Assembly (NCBI RefSeq): GCF_018613695.1 | Contig: NZ_JAGGPR010000017.1 | Location: forward strand, 62,001-126,000 | Origin: Arthrobacter sp. ISL-95 | GTDB lineage: Bacteria > Actinomycetota > Actinomycetes > Actinomycetales > Micrococcaceae | Reading direction: 5' to 3' | Length of the DNA stretch: 64,000 nt | Shown here: positions 62,153 through 64,000 of the stretch, piece by piece | How the letters are laid out: each line of letters starts with the position of its first letter | Numbering within the stretch: the first letter of the stretch is position 1 | The notes under the pieces: generated by a model | Told to the model about the DNA's origin: nothing | Databases searched by the model: none | The model's input: the letters and a program-made list of their open reading frames with translations, nothing else | Made by a program: the position numbers and the translations under genes

Positions 62153-63137
62153 GGAGAAGAGGTCCTTCGAATTTCTTTACCTGGCCCGGCTGCACAGACG
62201 GAAACGGCCCACTGTACTTGTCGAAGCGGCGGCCATGCTGGCCACGACTTGTGACAAGCACATAGAGGTGGCTTTTGTGGGGCCGGATGAAGGTGAAGAG
62301 TCTAAGGTGCGTCGGCAGATTCAGGCCACGGGAACCTCGGACTGGATCACGATCGAAGGACCGCTGACGCCCGGCAGCACTCTTGACCGCATGCGAAGGG
62401 CATCCGTGTATGTGTTGCCCTCGGTTGACGAACCATTTCCCATGAGCGTCCTTGAAGCCATGTCGGTGGGCGTCCCTGTGATCGTGACCGACAGTTGCGG
62501 GCTCGCACCGTTCATTGCGGAGTCCGGGGCTGGAATCGTCGCAAACTCAAGCGTCGAGGCTCTTTCCGCAGCCATGCGCCGCTTTGTCGAAGAACCAGGG
62601 CTAAGAGCTTCGGCGGCCGCAGCCGCCGTCGAACTGGCCCGGGAAAGGTTCTCCATGTACGCGGTGACCAGTCAGCTTGAGGACGTTTATCAGAGCCTGA
62701 CCAGCTACTCCGTGAGGCAACCGCGCTCCTCCATGGAACAGATGGTCAAGGGGCCGGTGGGCCTCCCCCTAGCTACTGACAAAGTGGCGGGCGACTACGC
62801 AGAATCATCTCAGCAACGCCACGGATGCACTAAAGAGAATCCTTTCTGGCACAGGGCGAAAGCCGTGGCTGAAGTCCCGGCCCTGGGTGAAGAGCGCCTG
62901 GTCGTCCTGAATCTGGAACGCGGCCTCCCCCTCGTCCTACAGGGGTCGGCGGCCTCGATTTGGGAACTCATTGATGGAACACGTACCGAAACGGACATTC
63001 TCAAAGAGCTGGCTAACGCCTATTCGGGACCGGATGAACCTTCCGTGGCGGAGCAAGTCAGTAACTTCCTGGCCGGGCTGTCCTTCCATGGCCTCGCTGA
63101 AAGTTGTGACAGCCCTCCTGCAGGACCGCCGGACTAG
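62145..63137 (+). CDS. Glycosyltransferase C-terminal domain fused to a PqqD-like domain
   Basis: 330 codons. FEFLYLARLHRRKRPTVLVEAA and EPFPMSVLEAMSVGVPVIVTDS (E-x7-E) form the donor-binding half of a GT4 enzyme. After about residue 235 a PqqD-like domain follows: ERLVVLNLERGLPLVLQGSA, then SIWELIDGTRTETDILKELA. Such domains are peptide- or partner-binding winged helices. GTG 62145 overlaps the TAA of the N-terminal half. Joining a glycosyltransferase with PqqD in one polypeptide is unusual; the same locus also encodes a PF14907 nucleotidyltransferase. Confidence 0.75.
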   Translation: MDKEKRSFEFLYLARLHRRKRPTVLVEAAAMLATTCDKHIEVAFVGPDEGEESKVRRQIQATGTSDWITIEGPLTPGSTLDRMRRASVYVLPSVDEPFPMSVLEAMSVGVPVIVTDSCGLAPFIAESGAGIVANSSVEALSAAMRRFVEEPGLRASAAAAAVELARERFSMYAVTSQLEDVYQSLTSYSVRQPRSSMEQMVKGPVGLPLATDKVAGDYAESSQQRHGCTKENPFWHRAKAVAEVPALGEERLVVLNLERGLPLVLQGSAASIWELIDGTRTETDILKELANAYSGPDEPSVAEQVSNFLAGLSFHGLAESCDSPPAGPPD

Positions 63138-63311
63138 CCGCTAGCCATGCTCCGATTCGCGGTGTGCACCGACGACCCAGGATAACGACGGCGGATCAGG
63201 TACTGAGGCGCGCCGCTTTCGCAGTTCTCAGTGCTCCGTGGCAGTACCGAGACTGACACTACAAGTCTTGGAATAGTACGCACCCTGGCATGCATGGAGA
63301 GGACCACACAA

Positions 63312-64000
63312 TTGCTGCAGGACGATAAACCTCAAGGGATGTCAGGAAATGACCTCCTTTCCGTAGTCCGCTCACATTGGCTCGGGATCCTTCTCATCAC
63401 AATGTTCATGGTGGGAGGATCCTTGGGTTGGTACGCCCTTCAGCCCAAGGTCTACTCCGCTGAATCAAGCGGCATAGTGGTGACGGCCGGGGCCGAAAAC
63501 CTCGGCATGTCCCTCGCGGGAGACAGCCTCGCCAAGTCCAAAGCCAAGGGCTATCAGTCGGTGGGTGAGTCCATCCTGGTAGCTGAAAGCGTCATCAAGT
63601 CATTGGGATTGAAGGAATCGGCGCCGGACATCACCCGATCAATCAGCGTAAGTGTTCCCCTCGATTCGGTGGAGATCCGGATCACCGCACGGTCATCTGA
63701 TCCCCAGATCGCCCAGAATGTGGCTGATGCATGGGTCACCGCCCTGGCCGCGCAGGTCTATGACCTGGACAAGGGAAATGCGAGCCCCGGGACAGAACCG
63801 GTCACCAAGATCGTTCCGTTGGCCAAGGCGAGCCTGCCATCAGCGCCCGTTTCTCCGCTGCTGGCGGCGACCATGGGCATTGGACTGGCCGCGGGATTGC
63901 TCATCGGTCTTGGTTACGCCCTCACCCGAAACCACCTGGACCGACGGATTCGCGGTGCCAGCGAGATTGAACGACTATTCGGCCTGGCGGTCGTCGGAAC
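63312..64000 (+). CDS. Wzz/BY-kinase-type polysaccharide co-polymerase (partial, 5' end)
   Basis: The first 229 codons lie in the window; the rest is outside. The N-terminus MSGNDLLSVVRSHWLGILLI and a first membrane helix are followed by an extracellular segment and a second helix (LAATMGIGLAAGLLIGLGYA, preceded by the Pro-rich LPSAPVSPLL typical of Wzz), then RRIRGASEIERLFGLAVVG, the start of the cytoplasmic kinase part. It should control chain length. TTG 63312 has GGAGAGGA eight bases upstream; ATG 63294 and ATG 63339 are in frame but lack it. Confidence 0.82.
   Translation, partial: MLQDDKPQGMSGNDLLSVVRSHWLGILLITMFMVGGSLGWYALQPKVYSAESSGIVVTAGAENLGMSLAGDSLAKSKAKGYQSVGESILVAESVIKSLGLKESAPDITRSISVSVPLDSVEIRITARSSDPQIAQNVADAWVTALAAQVYDLDKGNASPGTEPVTKIVPLAKASLPSAPVSPLLAATMGIGLAAGLLIGLGYALTRNHLDRRIRGASEIERLFGLAVVG

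Noticed and set aside
63138-63311. Possible third copy of the exopolysaccharide leader before the Wzz-like gene
   Set aside because: Only short stretches resemble the leader arms (a CACTGAGAA on the minus strand), well below the similarity of the two real arms.
1-64000. CRISPR array, tRNA, rRNA or transposase genes
   Set aside because: No regularly spaced direct repeats, no cloverleaf or rRNA stretches, and no transposase or integrase motifs were seen.

Overview
The window is high-GC actinobacterial chromosome. Gene content and protein style fit Micrococcaceae, most likely Arthrobacter or Paenarthrobacter; this is an inference from gene families, as no rRNA or housekeeping marker is present. 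Genes are dense on both strands, with many ATGA or TTGA stop/start overlaps and many TTG or GTG starts. No tRNA, rRNA, CRISPR array, transposase or prophage was seen.

1-9.4 kb: the end of a PfkB sugar kinase, an IclR regulator and a RidA protein form one operon. Then come a polyprenol-phosphate-mannose synthase-like glycosyltransferase between two copies of a short repeat, an LssY-type membrane protein, an NAD-dependent epimerase, a GH13 trehalose-synthase-like enzyme, a helix-turn-helix/membrane protein pair with two matching palindromes at its promoter, and a GNAT acetyltransferase.

9.4-22.7 kb: an amino-sugar and cell-wall salvage region. It holds a MurR/RpiR regulator divergent from a NamZ-type exo-muramidase and a secreted GH3 N-acetylglucosaminidase. 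A leftward operon follows with a sugar ABC importer lacking its own ATPase, a GH20 hexosaminidase, a second IclR regulator and a rhodanese with a Ser at the usual catalytic Cys. An alpha/beta hydrolase broken by an in-frame stop lies at its end.

22.7-28.4 kb: a copper operon (csoR, copZ, copA) with a clear promoter, two operator-like palindromes and a predicted leaderless first gene. Then DUF2277, a lone WXG100 protein, an EamA exporter and a CGNR zinc-finger protein.

28.5-34.7 kb: a sortase-assembled pilus operon with a large DUF11/SpaA surface protein, a SpaH-like backbone pilin and a class C sortase, and a hairpin between pilin and sortase.

34.7-45 kb: small membrane proteins, a MATE exporter, a DoxX protein, a very large secreted protein joining a rhamnogalacturonan acetylesterase-like (CE12) module to a rhamnogalacturonan lyase (PL11) module, a free-standing PEP-utiliser swivel domain coupled to an unknown gene, and a double-hotdog thioesterase.

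45-64 kb: an exopolysaccharide locus. Two regulators with LuxR-like features face a leftward block (UDP-glucose dehydrogenase, PF14907-type nucleotidyltransferase, GDP-fucose synthase, GDP-mannose dehydratase, glycosyltransferase). A rightward block carries a WcaF-like acetyltransferase, a Wzy-like polymerase, a Wzx-like flippase, several glycosyltransferases (one frameshifted and ending in a PqqD-like domain) and the start of a Wzz/BY-kinase-like protein. Between the two blocks lies a pair of about 160-bp inverted repeats. Each arm carries a homologous small ORF, and read in the direction of transcription both blocks therefore begin with the same leader. This duplicated leader is the most unusual structure in the window.
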